From: Rhodocytophaga aerolata
GTDB lineage: Bacteria > Bacteroidota > Bacteroidia > Cytophagales > 172606-1
DNA length: 64,000 nt
Direction of reading: 5' to 3'
Assembly (NCBI RefSeq): GCF_030503435.1
Contig: NZ_JAUKPO010000016.1
Span: 91,835 to 155,834 of the forward strand
Shown here: piece by piece, positions 33,651-42,627 of the stretch
Layout of the letters: the number at the start of each line of letters is the position of its first letter
Position numbering within the stretch: the stretch's first letter is position 1
The notes under the pieces: generated by a model
What the model was told of the DNA's origin: nothing
Seen by the model: only the letters and a program-made list of their open reading frames with translations
Database searches by the model: none
Made by a program: the position numbers and the translations under genes

Positions 33651-34577
33651 ATGTTCAAACACGTAACAACCATATTGACTTTAGTAGTAGGGATGCAGGC
33701 TCTTTGCTGTATGGGGCAAGAAAATCCGTTAGGCGCCTTGCCTATGGAGTATAACCCTGCCTTTGCCGGACAAATGAGCAGCTTTAGAATCAGTTCAGCT
33801 AGCGGATATACATTTGACAGAGGTTTTACCACTCATTCACAGGAACATTTTGTGCGTTCCTCCCTTTCTTACGACCAGTTTATTCCTGCTCTCAGGACAG
33901 GTATTGGCCTTACCGCCGGCTCAGGATGGAACCAGTCAGGTTATTCTTTTAATATCAGAAGTCAGGGGCTAAGTTTATCCATCGCTCCCAAATTTTCCAT
34001 AGAAGGGAAGTATACGGTTTCGCCTGCGCTGGAGATTGGGTATGGACAGACCAATAGTATGTGGCCTCGTTACCGGATAGACCGGGATAGTAGTTTTGAT
34101 AAATTGGTTGGCAAAGCCTACGGGATCAGTAGCAAAGCAGGGCTTCTGTTTAATTCCAATAAATTATATCTGGGATATGCTGTTTCGCTGTTCAGGCATA
34201 CTACCGGAAGTAGATTACTAATTCCTGCTCGAGGGTTTAATTCCTATCTGCAGGCAGGCTATACCTTCCAAAGAAGTGCCCAGTCTGCTTTTTCATTTAC
34301 CCCTCAACTCGTTATCCAGATTTCCAGGCTCAGTCATCAGCCGAAAGTACATGTTGGTGTAGAAGCTTATAACTTTACTTTCCGCTATAAGCACGTAATA
34401 TGGGGCATAAATAATGCCGGCATCCATGTGGGCTGGCAAACAGAGAAACTCCGGCTCATGCTGAGTAATGATGCAGGTGTTTTTAACAGAAATGGCGCTG
34501 ACACTATGTATTCTGGCAACCTTTCTTTCCGCTACGTTTTCAGCAGGAAGAACCAGATTCCTGGAAGAGGTTGGTAG
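33651..34577 (+). CDS. PorP/SprF family type IX secretion membrane protein (copy 3)
   Basis: Start placed at ATG 33651 (MFKHVTTILTLV), matching the MFKLLT start of copies 1 and 2, in place of the ATG two codons earlier. The 308-residue product has a signal peptide, then LGALPMEYNPAFAGQMSSFRISS, LSIAPKFSIEGKYTVSPALEIGYG, SKAGLLFNSNKLYLGYA and WGINNAGIHVGWQTEKLRLMLSNDAGVF. It aligns with copies 1 and 2 from end to end, so the three arose by tandem duplication. Function as for copy 1. Confidence 0.85.
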   Translation: MFKHVTTILTLVVGMQALCCMGQENPLGALPMEYNPAFAGQMSSFRISSASGYTFDRGFTTHSQEHFVRSSLSYDQFIPALRTGIGLTAGSGWNQSGYSFNIRSQGLSLSIAPKFSIEGKYTVSPALEIGYGQTNSMWPRYRIDRDSSFDKLVGKAYGISSKAGLLFNSNKLYLGYAVSLFRHTTGSRLLIPARGFNSYLQAGYTFQRSAQSAFSFTPQLVIQISRLSHQPKVHVGVEAYNFTFRYKHVIWGINNAGIHVGWQTEKLRLMLSNDAGVFNRNGADTMYSGNLSFRYVFSRKNQIPGRGW

Positions 34578-34589
34578 AGTTGGACTATA

Positions 34590-34620
34590 CCTTACAAGTT
34601 GAAAAAGTCTGTGAGGTGTA
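34590..34620. repeat. Diverged ACCTCACAGGTTT-type palindrome
   Basis: ACCTTACAAGTT and AGTCTGTGAGGT form an imperfect stem resembling the palindromes at 20056 and 52500. It lies in the 54-bp gap between the convergent PorP copy 3 and antiporter genes, where it can serve both as terminator. Confidence 0.45.
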
Positions 34621-34631
34621 TAGGCAATCGA

Positions 34632-36635
34632 CTAGATACTGATTTTCTCACTAAACCTGGCAATGGCATCGGGGTTGCCGAATACATATAATACATCATC
34701 CTGCAGAATGCGGGTATCAGGATGTATTTCCGTAATAAACTGATTATCCCGTTTAATGGTCAGTACGGTTATGCCAAACACTTTCCGTATCTGCGATTCC
34801 CCAATTTTTTTACCTACAATGGCATTGTTTCCCTGTTGCACGGCAAGCGTAGAAATATCCATGTCCGGCATATCCAGTTCCAGGCGTTTCTCGGGTTTGC
34901 CTGTGTTGGTGGATGGCCGCAGCATCTGGTAATTGTCTGCCCGGATTTCCCTGGTAAATGCTTCTATTTCATTCTGTGGCACCAGGTATTTATTGAGAAC
35001 TCTGGTAAATATTTCAATGGATGTTTCAAACTCTTCTGGAATTACTTCATCGGCTCCCAGTTTAAAGTTTTCGTCCATTTCCTGGATAAACCGTGTCCGG
35101 ATAATAATATAGGCTTTCTGGGTAATAGACCGGATATTTACAATTATTTTCTTGGTAGCCGCCGGGTCAGAAATAGCTACCACTACCACTCTAGCTTTGT
35201 GTATTTGCACATGATGCAAAATAACATCGCCGGTAGCATCTCCATAGGTAATGGGCTTGCCACTGGCCCGCTCGGTGCGTACAGTATCCGGGTTTAGCTC
35301 AATAATCACATAAGGAATGTTGGCCCGGGTTGCCGCCTTGGCTACGTTACGTCCGTTAATTCCATAGCCGATGATAATAATATGGTCACTGTAGGAAGTT
35401 TCCGCAACCTGGCTGGCTTCCAGTGGCCGGGCTTTACGTACCAGTCTTCTTCGTTGCCGGAAGGGCAGCGGAGCGCGGAGCAATACATAGCTGATCCGGT
35501 CTGAGGCAGCAATAAGAAAAGGGGTGGCAGCCATCGTAAGGATGGAAATGGCCAGAAAATACTGGTAAGAGGTGTGCGAAAGCAGGTTGTTCGCTAAGCC
35601 GGTTTTTGATAGAATAAAGGCAAATTCACCTACCTGGAAAAGAGATAAACCTACCATAATTGAAGTACGCTTGGGGAAGCGAAGTATGGCCGCTGCCGAT
35701 GCAGCAATGGCAGCTTTGAGAACAATAGTAAGCAGGGTAAATAAAGCTACGGAGGGGATGTGGTGAAAAACGAAGGAAACATCCAGCAGCATACCAATGG
35801 ACACGAAGAAAAAGCTAGTGAACAGCTCCCGGAAGGGGAGTATGTTGCTGGTTGCCTGATGGCTGTATTCCGATTCGGAAATAATAAGACCAGCCAGGAA
35901 TGCACCCAGGGCCAGAGACAATCCCATACTGGACGTAAGCCAGGCCACTGCAAAACAGATAACTACAATGGCCAGAATAAATAATTCTTTGCTTTTAGTA
36001 TTAGCTACCATATACAACAACCTGGGTACCACAAACCTGGCACTTAAAATAACAAAGCCAATAATAAACAATCCTTTCATGAGCAGAAAGAGCAGGGTAG
36101 TGGTCACATTCTCTGCCTTTCCTGCAATTAGCGGCGTAAAAAGCATCATGGGTACTACAATGATATCCTGGAAAATAAGTATGGCCAGGGATATTTTTCC
36201 GTGTGGACTATTAATTTCCCCTTTCTCCTGGAGTAGTTTTAAAACAATGGCTGTACTACTGAGTGAAAACAAAAATCCGATAAATATGGCTTCTGCTCCC
36301 GAAAAACCTAAACTACTACCGACGAGGACGGCGGCCAGTATAGTTACGCCCACCTGCCAGGTGCCGCCCAGAAAAACGGCTTTTTGTATAGCTGCCAGGC
36401 TTTTCAACGAAAACTCCAGGCCAATAATGAAAAGCAGGAGAATTACCCCGATCTCTGCCAGCATTTCCACATTATGTGCCGATTCAGTGATTAAATTTAA
36501 TCCATGCGGCCCGGCAAGTATGCCCGTCATCAGGAAGCCCAGAATAGTGGGCAGTTTAATTTTCTGAAAGAGCAAAAGCACTCCGACAGATAATCCGAGT
36601 ATGACAACAATATCCTGTAAAAAAGGTGTTTCCAT
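34632..36635 (-). CDS. CPA2 family cation:proton antiporter with TrkA domains (Kef-type)
   Basis: A 667-residue protein. About twelve membrane helices (residues 5-385) include LPTILGFLMTGILAGPHGLNLI and the FSLSSTAIVLKLLQEKGE motif, followed by SMGLSLALGAFLAGLIISESEY. A cytoplasmic TrkA-N (RCK) domain begins with HIIIIGYGINGRNVAKAATRANIPYVIIELN near residue 415, and a TrkA-C domain occupies the last 90 residues (ISTLAVQQGNNAIVGKKIG). This is the Kef/MjNapA type, exchanging K+ or Na+ for H+ under nucleotide control. Single gene, convergent with PorP copy 3. Confidence 0.88.
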   Translation of the reverse strand: METPFLQDIVVILGLSVGVLLLFQKIKLPTILGFLMTGILAGPHGLNLITESAHNVEMLAEIGVILLLFIIGLEFSLKSLAAIQKAVFLGGTWQVGVTILAAVLVGSSLGFSGAEAIFIGFLFSLSSTAIVLKLLQEKGEINSPHGKISLAILIFQDIIVVPMMLFTPLIAGKAENVTTTLLFLLMKGLFIIGFVILSARFVVPRLLYMVANTKSKELFILAIVVICFAVAWLTSSMGLSLALGAFLAGLIISESEYSHQATSNILPFRELFTSFFFVSIGMLLDVSFVFHHIPSVALFTLLTIVLKAAIAASAAAILRFPKRTSIMVGLSLFQVGEFAFILSKTGLANNLLSHTSYQYFLAISILTMAATPFLIAASDRISYVLLRAPLPFRQRRRLVRKARPLEASQVAETSYSDHIIIIGYGINGRNVAKAATRANIPYVIIELNPDTVRTERASGKPITYGDATGDVILHHVQIHKARVVVVAISDPAATKKIIVNIRSITQKAYIIIRTRFIQEMDENFKLGADEVIPEEFETSIEIFTRVLNKYLVPQNEIEAFTREIRADNYQMLRPSTNTGKPEKRLELDMPDMDISTLAVQQGNNAIVGKKIGESQIRKVFGITVLTIKRDNQFITEIHPDTRILQDDVLYVFGNPDAIARFSEKISI

Positions 36636-36848
36636 CTGGTTGGAAGCAAAACGGTGTACGTAACATTGGTTGTTTTGTCAAACAAAAAAAGGGTTTTATA
36701 TGCTGAGAAACAAAAATTATACAACTATCCCTGCCATAAAAACTCTAAACTCCGTAACAGAGCGTGCCGGGCAATACATCACCATTGGTTGATGGAAAAC
36801 AAATTTGTATACTTACAGTTGTTTCTAGCATATTTAAGAAAACTTCCT

Positions 36849-37226
36849 ATGAAAACAGTTAAGATTATATTTATAAGTCTGGTAGTGCTTATTCTACTGG
36901 TAGGTGGGTATTATATTTTTGGCAGCTACAGCGAAGGTTCCAGGGCTGGCACAATTGTAAAACTCAGCAGGCGGGGAGTGCTGGTAAAAACATATGAAGG
37001 GCAATTGAACCTGGGTGGATTTTCCGGAGAAACCGGCAGCCCGGCTTCCTCCCTGTGGGATTTTTCTGTATCCTCCGGCCAGGAAGATGTAATCCGGCAG
37101 CTGGAAGAGGCATCTCTCAACGGTAAGCGGGTAAAGCTATACTATAAAGAGAAGTTTTTTCAATTATCGTGGCGCGGCGATACCAAATATTTTGTCTATA
37201 AAGTAGAATCCGGCCCCCAACTTTAA
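36849..37226 (+). CDS. Small membrane-anchored protein, unknown function
   Basis: Start placed at ATG 36849; the longer open frame from 36654 has no coding appearance upstream of it. The 125-residue product starts MKTVKIIFISLVVLILLVGG, one membrane anchor, followed by GSYSEGSRAGTIVKLSRRGVLVKTYEGQLNLG and WDFSVSSGQEDVIRQLEEASLNGKRVKLYYKEKFFQLSWRGDTKY. This small family is widespread in Bacteroidota and, in my recollection, is sometimes mislabelled as 6-phosphogluconate dehydrogenase. It cannot be that enzyme, as no nucleotide-binding motif is present. Function unknown. Confidence 0.75.
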   Translation: MKTVKIIFISLVVLILLVGGYYIFGSYSEGSRAGTIVKLSRRGVLVKTYEGQLNLGGFSGETGSPASSLWDFSVSSGQEDVIRQLEEASLNGKRVKLYYKEKFFQLSWRGDTKYFVYKVESGPQL

Positions 37227-37242
37227 TTATGCTTTTTTCCTG

Positions 37243-37275
37243 AACCCAGACTCTTATAGTGTGGGTTTTTTTTTG
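37243..37275 (+). terminator. Intrinsic terminator
   Basis: AACCCAGACT (37243-37252) pairs with AGTGTGGGTT (37259-37268) with one mismatch and runs into a nine-base T tract, just after the small membrane protein gene. The 220 bp from here to the OsmC start hold nothing else I can identify. Confidence 0.75.
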
Positions 37276-37498
37276 CGGTATGCTTTCAGACATTTAAATC
37301 CTGGTAGCTTTTATAAAATTAAATTTTATGTTCAGCAGCAAGCCAAAGGACTCCAACGGAGAGGTAACTTTAGCTGGAAACTCATGTAAATTCTTACTGC
37401 TGTAGGTTGCAGAAATTTCTGCTAGGCACTCCATAAAATATATTCATTGCAGCTACCTTTACAGCTGAATTTCTGCTTGAAATTAATTTTCCACCTGC

Positions 37499-37972
37499 AT
37501 GGAACATACATATACAGCTACCATTCAATGGACAGGCAATTTAGGGCAAGGTACCCAACACTATAAAGCGTACAACCGGAACCACACCATTCATATTGAA
37601 AACAAAGCTGATATTCTGGGCTCTTCTGATCCGGCCTTCCGCGGCGATGCAGGCAGGCATAATCCGGAACAGTTATTTATTTCGTCTCTGGCAACCTGCC
37701 ATATGTTGTGGTATCTGCATTTGTGTGCAGTAAACGGAGTAGTGGTGGTTGAATATACCGACCATGTAAGCGGAACGATGCAGGAATCGCCTGATGGCAG
37801 TGGTTTTTTTACCGGAGTCACACTGTACCCTGTTGTAACTGTCACAGAACAAGCCATGCTGGAAAAAGCCATGAGTTTACATCAGCAGGCCAATAAGATG
37901 TGTTTTATTGCTAACTCTGTGAAATGTCCGGTAAACCACAGGCCAGAAGTGAAGCTTGCTTCATCCGTTTAG
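37499..37972 (+). CDS. OsmC family peroxidase-like protein
   Basis: A 157-residue protein. FRGDAGRHNPEQLFISSLATCHMLWYLHLCAVNGV (about residues 48-82) carries the family's catalytic cysteine in ATCHM, and the C-terminal CFIANSVKCPVNHRPEV carries the second cysteine of the pair. Family members reduce organic hydroperoxides with thiol help. Cytoplasmic, single gene, no regulator of the OhrR type is adjacent. Confidence 0.88.
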   Translation: MEHTYTATIQWTGNLGQGTQHYKAYNRNHTIHIENKADILGSSDPAFRGDAGRHNPEQLFISSLATCHMLWYLHLCAVNGVVVVEYTDHVSGTMQESPDGSGFFTGVTLYPVVTVTEQAMLEKAMSLHQQANKMCFIANSVKCPVNHRPEVKLASSV

Positions 37973-38009
37973 CCGGCGTTTTCAGAACATCTTTTCTCTA
38001 TAGGATACG

Positions 38010-38771
38010 TTACTTCTTCTTAGTATGGGTTTCCAGTAAGTGTAGTGTATGCGCCAGACTTTTTTTGTTTTCCCAGCTTTGATGGCCTGGTATCACATAA
38101 CTTGGGTCAGGAAACTGCTTTTGCACATTGCGGATAGTGGCAGGCCAAGCATTCAGGTTAGCATCCGATAAATTACCCATATCCTGTGTTTCGGTGCTCT
38201 TAATCAGGCAGCCACCATATAATACTTTTTCTTTCGGTAACCACACCACAATATTGTCCTTAGAATGGCCCTCGCCAGGATAAAAGGCCTGTATCCGGTG
38301 ATTGCCTACCTGGAAGGTAGTATCGGCACGGAAGTAGTTTGCTGCCTGGGGATTGTTATGTGTCTTGCAAAGGTCATAGGTTAATTTGCTGGAGTAGGTT
38401 TGTATACCTTGCTGTTTGTAATAATCCAGTCCTGCGGTGCGGTCTGTGTGGTAATGGGTAGATATGCATAACACTACCTTTGTATTGTGTTTACGCTGAA
38501 TACTATCCAACAGTGGCTGGAATTGCGTTTTATCCCAAGGGGTATCAATCAGTACGGCACCCTGGCTGGTAAGCAGGTATAAGCTATTGGAAGGAAATAG
38601 TTCGCCCTTATAGGTATTATAGGTGGTATATACATATACATCGCCTGTCAGGCGCTTAATTACCAATGGAGGCTGCGCAGGTATGGTAGCTTTATCGGGG
38701 AGTGTATGTGTTGAAAAAAAGGAAATAAACAAGCTAAGGGCAAATGGGAAAAACAGGCTTAGGTTCATCAT
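38010..38771 (-). CDS. bla: Subclass B1 metallo-beta-lactamase
   Basis: A 253-residue periplasmic zinc hydrolase with a signal peptide (about residues 1-22). All six B1 zinc ligands are visible: THYHTDRTAG gives His106, His108 and Asp110; GEGHSKDN gives His169; YGGCLIKS gives Cys188; and VIPGHQSW gives His230. GNLSDANLNAWPATI is also typical of B1 enzymes. Cysteine at the DCH site separates it from glyoxalase II-type hydrolases and from B3. Such enzymes hydrolyse penicillins, cephalosporins and carbapenems. Environmental Bacteroidota often carry chromosomal versions, and nothing mobile flanks this gene, so it is probably intrinsic. Activity spectrum cannot be read from sequence. Confidence 0.88.
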   Translation of the reverse strand: MMNLSLFFPFALSLFISFFSTHTLPDKATIPAQPPLVIKRLTGDVYVYTTYNTYKGELFPSNSLYLLTSQGAVLIDTPWDKTQFQPLLDSIQRKHNTKVVLCISTHYHTDRTAGLDYYKQQGIQTYSSKLTYDLCKTHNNPQAANYFRADTTFQVGNHRIQAFYPGEGHSKDNIVVWLPKEKVLYGGCLIKSTETQDMGNLSDANLNAWPATIRNVQKQFPDPSYVIPGHQSWENKKSLAHTLHLLETHTKKK

Positions 38772-38875
38772 GCGATATTATCACATTTCCGGGATTATAC
38801 AATCTTACTCAGCTATTTTTTTAACAAAGAAGCGATTATGTACTGTGGTTAATTTGAATTATGCGGATAAAAAAA

Positions 38876-38895
38876 GGAGACTCTTTTCAGTCTCC
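38876..38895 (-). terminator. Intrinsic terminator of the flavin reductase gene
   Basis: GGAGACT and AGTCTCC form the stem; on the minus strand the hairpin is followed by eight T residues. It lies 23 bp past the flavin reductase stop. Confidence 0.8.
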
Positions 38896-38917
38896 CGCAT
38901 CCTTTGTTAAATTTTTC

Positions 38918-39448
38918 TTATTTGGTGCCTCCGTATACATGGCCTATTTCCTGGTCAGTAACCAGCTTGGCATTTTCATCGCGGATGGTCACACTTTCTA
39001 CCCGGCCAATAAATAGTACATGGTCACCCTGGGTGTGTATAGCATCCACCAGGTGGCATTCAATGGCTAAAGGGCAAGCAGCAAGCAAGGGAGAACCCGT
39101 TGCACCGTTTTCAAAAGAAAACCCATTTAAGGCATCGTCCGACACGGCGGTTTTGCCACCAAAAGCCTGAATAAGTTGCTGATTGGCAGAACCAATAAAG
39201 TTTAAGGCGAAAACCCGGCTTTTGGAAATGGTTTCGTTCAGGTCGCTTTGCTTTTGTACAGCTACCATTACCAGGGGAGGTGTAAACGATACCTGGCTCA
39301 CCCAGGATACCGTGCCAGCTGCTATATAATCTTCGCTGCGCTGGCTAAGTTCTTCCGCTTTTTTTCTGGTAGTAAGAATATAAAATCCGTAAGTGAATTT
39401 GCGTAAAGCCTGATTAAATTCTTCCGGCAGGTTTGCTCTTGCAGACAT
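38918..39448 (-). CDS. Flavin reductase family protein
   Basis: A 176-residue split-barrel FMN-binding protein. FTYGFYILTTRKK starts the barrel, VSWVSQVSFTPPLVMVAVQKQSDLNETISKSRVFALNFIG (about residues 47-86) is the flavin-binding signature, and IHTQGDHVLFIGRVESV is the conserved C-terminal segment. Members reduce free flavin with NAD(P)H for monooxygenases or act as electron carriers. No oxygenase partner is adjacent. Single-gene unit with its own terminator. Confidence 0.85.
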   Translation of the reverse strand: MSARANLPEEFNQALRKFTYGFYILTTRKKAEELSQRSEDYIAAGTVSWVSQVSFTPPLVMVAVQKQSDLNETISKSRVFALNFIGSANQQLIQAFGGKTAVSDDALNGFSFENGATGSPLLAACPLAIECHLVDAIHTQGDHVLFIGRVESVTIRDENAKLVTDQEIGHVYGGTK

Positions 39449-39607
39449 AATGATTTCAGGTTAGGTTGGTTTATGTTACTATGTTAATTAAAAGATTAAG
39501 TATCTAGATTATTGGCTTTACGGGTAAACCAAGAGCAGGGTTGGTGAAATTGCCAAAAACTTTCGGTAGCAGCTCTACGCAAAAATGTTCCTAGGCAGAT
39601 ATAAAAC

Positions 39608-39640
39608 AAAAAAGGCATACGAACGACGTATGCCTTTTTT
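39608..39640 (-). terminator. Intrinsic terminator of the YtxH gene
   Basis: AAAAAAGGCATACG (39608-39621) pairs perfectly with CGTATGCCTTTTTT (39627-39640) around a 5-base loop, 21 bp past the YtxH stop. It can work in both directions. Confidence 0.85.
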
Positions 39641-39661
39641 GTCTTATGTTACAACTGCTAC

Positions 39662-40060
39662 TTAGGTAGTCTTTGGATTTTTGGGTTTTTTAATCCCAGA
39701 TGTATCCGTAGTACCGCCTACTGGAGTAGTAGTGGCTGCCGGAGCAGCTGTAGTAGCTGTAGTTGTAGTGCCAGTACCAGACGACTTCTTAGATATTTTA
39801 TTGATTGTGTCGTTAAGCTGAGTACTTAGCTGGCCTGTCAAATCATTGGCTTTTTTAGATAGATCTGAAGCTTTTTCGGTAGCTTTTTTAGATAAATCAT
39901 TTGCCTTTTTAGAAAGGTCGTTTGCTTTTTGGGCTATAAATTTTCTGTTTCCTTCGCCAGTATCCGGAGAAAGTAACATGCCTGCCGCAAGACCGGCAGC
40001 TGCACCAAGTACAAAACTCAGTAAAATATTAGAATTGTCGTTATTCAGATTGTCATTCAT
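39662..40060 (-). CDS. YtxH domain protein with heptad repeats
   Basis: Start placed at ATG 40060 (MNDNLNNDNSNILLSF), excluding ten upstream codons. The 132-residue product has a glycine-rich membrane helix (LLSFVLGAAAGLAAGMLLSPDTGEG, the YtxH signature). It continues with a run of KANDLSK-type heptads predicted to form an amphipathic coil, and a Thr/Ala-rich low-complexity tail. YtxH proteins are small stress-associated membrane proteins of unknown mechanism. The repeated AANDLSK-like units may vary in number between strains. Confidence 0.78.
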   Translation of the reverse strand: MNDNLNNDNSNILLSFVLGAAAGLAAGMLLSPDTGEGNRKFIAQKANDLSKKANDLSKKATEKASDLSKKANDLTGQLSTQLNDTINKISKKSSGTGTTTTATTAAPAATTTPVGGTTDTSGIKKPKNPKTT

Positions 40061-40336
40061 AATTATGGACTGTTTTAGTGGATAATACACATAAAAAAAT
40101 GCCTAGTAACAGGATCTTCTCCACTTACCAAGCAACCGGTATAACTTCTACCTTTATTTAGTTGACAAGGTTGCAGAAAAGATGGAAAAATCTCAATCAT
40201 TCTTATGTAAAGCTCAAAATTATATATAATTCCTAAATTGTCAAGGTAATTTTTACGATTAGTAACAATTCGTGTTGAACGGTCATACGAAGAACGGTTC
40301 TTTCAGCTGACTTTTTTGGTAGGTTAGCCCATTGTT

Positions 40337-42313
40337 CTATTTACGGCTGATCGTGATACCTGGCCAGTCATCGGTACGGAAGGGGGAAGCAGGTAAACCT
40401 TCTTTATTATACAAATTTGCTTTATCGGGATTGTTTGCCCATGCATAACGCACGGCTACCGGGTTTTGTACCTGGTTGCTGGAAACCACTACGGTATTGC
40501 CTTCGATCTTTGCATCTGCCCACATAAATTTTTTATCCGGCCCGGCTATCGCAAATTCTTTTAACTCTCCTCCTTTGGCTACTAGCCCTCCTCCTGCGTT
40601 CTCAAAGGTGAGAATAATTTTGTTACCTACAGTTTTAATCGACTTATAGGTAGGGCCTGAATATACCGTATTTTCATTATATGCTGTTTTTTGTGCAGCC
40701 ATAGCCAATCGTTTGCCTACATCTTGTTTATTTCTGGGATGAATATCATTCGCATCGCCCACATCTATAATGACGGCCATGCCGGTTTTGGGCAGCGAAA
40801 GTGTCATGGATTGAGCTTCGCGGAGTTCGGCCCAGTCGCTTTCTACCGGCTGGCTTTCTACCTTCATAAAATTGGCTAGTTGAACAAACAGAAAAGGAAA
40901 ATCCTGCTTCCATTGCTTACGCCAATCTTTGATCATTGCCGGAAAAAGGGTGCGGTATTGGTAGGCCCTGCCTGCATTGCTTTCACCCTGATACCATATG
41001 GCGCCTTTAATGGCAAAGGGCACCAGGGGAGCGATCATGGCATTGTAAAGGACAGTTGGCGAATTCTGATTAACTGTTACTTTGGGTTTGGCAGGCATTT
41101 GCGAAATATCCAGAGCCGTCTGGTATTGCCATTTATCTGCTAACGAAACAAGAATTTTATCTCCGGCGGTAAGTTTTAGGTTATCTGCTTGTCCATACAC
41201 ACCGCCGCCACCTCCGGTATCTACCACACGAATGGTGATACTGTTTTTTCCTGCTTTTACCAGCTTTCCAGGAATGGTATATTTTCTGTCAATATTGTAT
41301 CCATTGGTAGCTCCTACAAGTTCACCATTAAACCAGGTGCTATCGGCATCGTCAATGGAAGCCAGGTGTAAAGTCAGTTCTTTGCCTGCTTCATTATCTG
41401 GAATCATTACTTCTTTGCGGAACCAGACAATACCATCATAATCTGGCAAATCCGTGGTTTCCCATAACATAGGCAACGTCATAACCGGCCAGTCGGCAGC
41501 GTTGAACGCTGGCGCATACCATTTAGTAGCAGCAGCCAAACCTCTGTCGCCACCACTAACCTTGCTTTGCCATTCTTTGAGTTTGGTTTGGTATTCCTGC
41601 ATCTGTGCTTGAATGCCGGAACCATTCTTTTCCAGGTCGTTCACAGCCGTTTGATATTCAGGAAACGCCTTTAAAGCTTCAGTGCTTGTCCAGGCTTCGG
41701 AGGGTGTGCCTCCCCATTCGGAAGTAATAACACCTACTGGCACTTTATACCGCTGATGCAAATCCCTGGCAAAAAAATAGCCTACCGCCGAAAAATCACC
41801 GGCAGTTTCAGGGCTGCATATTTCCCATCCTTTACTCTCAAATTCGGTTAGCGGTTGGGTAGCGATAGCATTGGTTACATCCAGAAACCGGATCTGGGGA
41901 AAGTTGGCATTGGCTATTTCCTGCTCAAAATTGTTTACCGTATGCGATAGTTTCCACTCCATATTGGATTGGCCGGAAGCCAGCCACACATCTCCAACCA
42001 GGATATCCTTAATTGTAAGGGTATTTTTTCCGGCAATGGTCATTTCATAGGGGCCACCTGCTTTCATAGCCGGAAGGGTAAGCATCCATTTACCCTGTGT
42101 ATCTGGCTTGGCCGTATATTTTTTTCCCAGGAAGGTAAGGGTGACGGTTTCGCCTGCATCTGCCCAACCCCAGACAGGCAATTTGGCATCACGCTGTAAA
42201 ATCATGTGGTCACCCACTAATTTTGGCAGGCGGACATCAGCAAATGACTCTAGTGAAAGAAGGGCAAGTAAGCAGCAACAAATTATGCGTCCATAATGGC
42301 TGACTTTTTTCAT
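40337..42313 (-). CDS. Sialate O-acetylesterase family protein
   Basis: A 658-residue secreted SGNH-hydrolase with a signal peptide (about residues 1-25). A beta-rich N-terminal domain (LPKLVGDHMILQRDAKLPVWGWADAGE) precedes the catalytic region. VWLASGQSNMEW (about residues 109-120) contains the nucleophilic Ser, GAIWYQGESNAGRA is block III, and DVGDANDIHPRNKQDVGKRLA contains the catalytic Asp and His. A sialidase-associated jelly-roll insertion (about residues 265-395, with LHLASIDDADSTWFNGELVG) is usual for the family. It removes O-acetyl groups from glycans, possibly plant xylans or pectins and not sialic acid in this organism. It lies downstream of the hexuronate operon on the same strand but separated by the 42.6 kb lipoprotein gene. 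Confidence 0.88.
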   Translation of the reverse strand: MKKVSHYGRIICCCLLALLSLESFADVRLPKLVGDHMILQRDAKLPVWGWADAGETVTLTFLGKKYTAKPDTQGKWMLTLPAMKAGGPYEMTIAGKNTLTIKDILVGDVWLASGQSNMEWKLSHTVNNFEQEIANANFPQIRFLDVTNAIATQPLTEFESKGWEICSPETAGDFSAVGYFFARDLHQRYKVPVGVITSEWGGTPSEAWTSTEALKAFPEYQTAVNDLEKNGSGIQAQMQEYQTKLKEWQSKVSGGDRGLAAATKWYAPAFNAADWPVMTLPMLWETTDLPDYDGIVWFRKEVMIPDNEAGKELTLHLASIDDADSTWFNGELVGATNGYNIDRKYTIPGKLVKAGKNSITIRVVDTGGGGGVYGQADNLKLTAGDKILVSLADKWQYQTALDISQMPAKPKVTVNQNSPTVLYNAMIAPLVPFAIKGAIWYQGESNAGRAYQYRTLFPAMIKDWRKQWKQDFPFLFVQLANFMKVESQPVESDWAELREAQSMTLSLPKTGMAVIIDVGDANDIHPRNKQDVGKRLAMAAQKTAYNENTVYSGPTYKSIKTVGNKIILTFENAGGGLVAKGGELKEFAIAGPDKKFMWADAKIEGNTVVVSSNQVQNPVAVRYAWANNPDKANLYNKEGLPASPFRTDDWPGITISRK

Positions 42314-42627
42314 AAGTAGGATAAGGTTTTCGGTTGTATAAAGTAAGACAAGTCTACAAAGTAGTAAATATTTTCACAGAATTATTATATGTTTTATAGC
42401 TACCGGTTATAAATAAAAATTCCGCTCTTGCGAAGCGGAATTTTTGACAACTGAATAGCTGAAATAAAATGTTTTTGGATTAAATATGCCAGCCTTTATT
42501 TACTAACTAATAAGATAGCTTCTCAAACTATATTATCTTAAATCTATTAGAACCGCTACTGATGCAAACCTTAGCCCAAGGTGTTGCTTCACTCTTTAGT
42601 TGCTTGATTGCCGATTCACCAGCGTAA
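42314..42627. other. 313-bp intergenic region
   Basis: Holds the promoter region of the sialate esterase gene, a terminator at 42418-42442, and a structured stretch at about 42530-42627 that may be an attC-like site on the minus strand (see findings). The remainder is AT-rich with nothing recognisable. Confidence 0.6.
42418..42442 (-). terminator. Intrinsic terminator
   Basis: AATTCCGCT pairs with AGCGGAATT around a 7-base loop; the minus-strand side continues with TTTTTATTTA. It would end the transcript of the lipoprotein gene at 42628-43335. Confidence 0.75.

Noticed and set aside
35968..36567. 199-codon + strand open frame inside the Kef-type antiporter gene
   Set aside because: Mirror frame of hydrophobic helices, commonly open by chance; no independent support.
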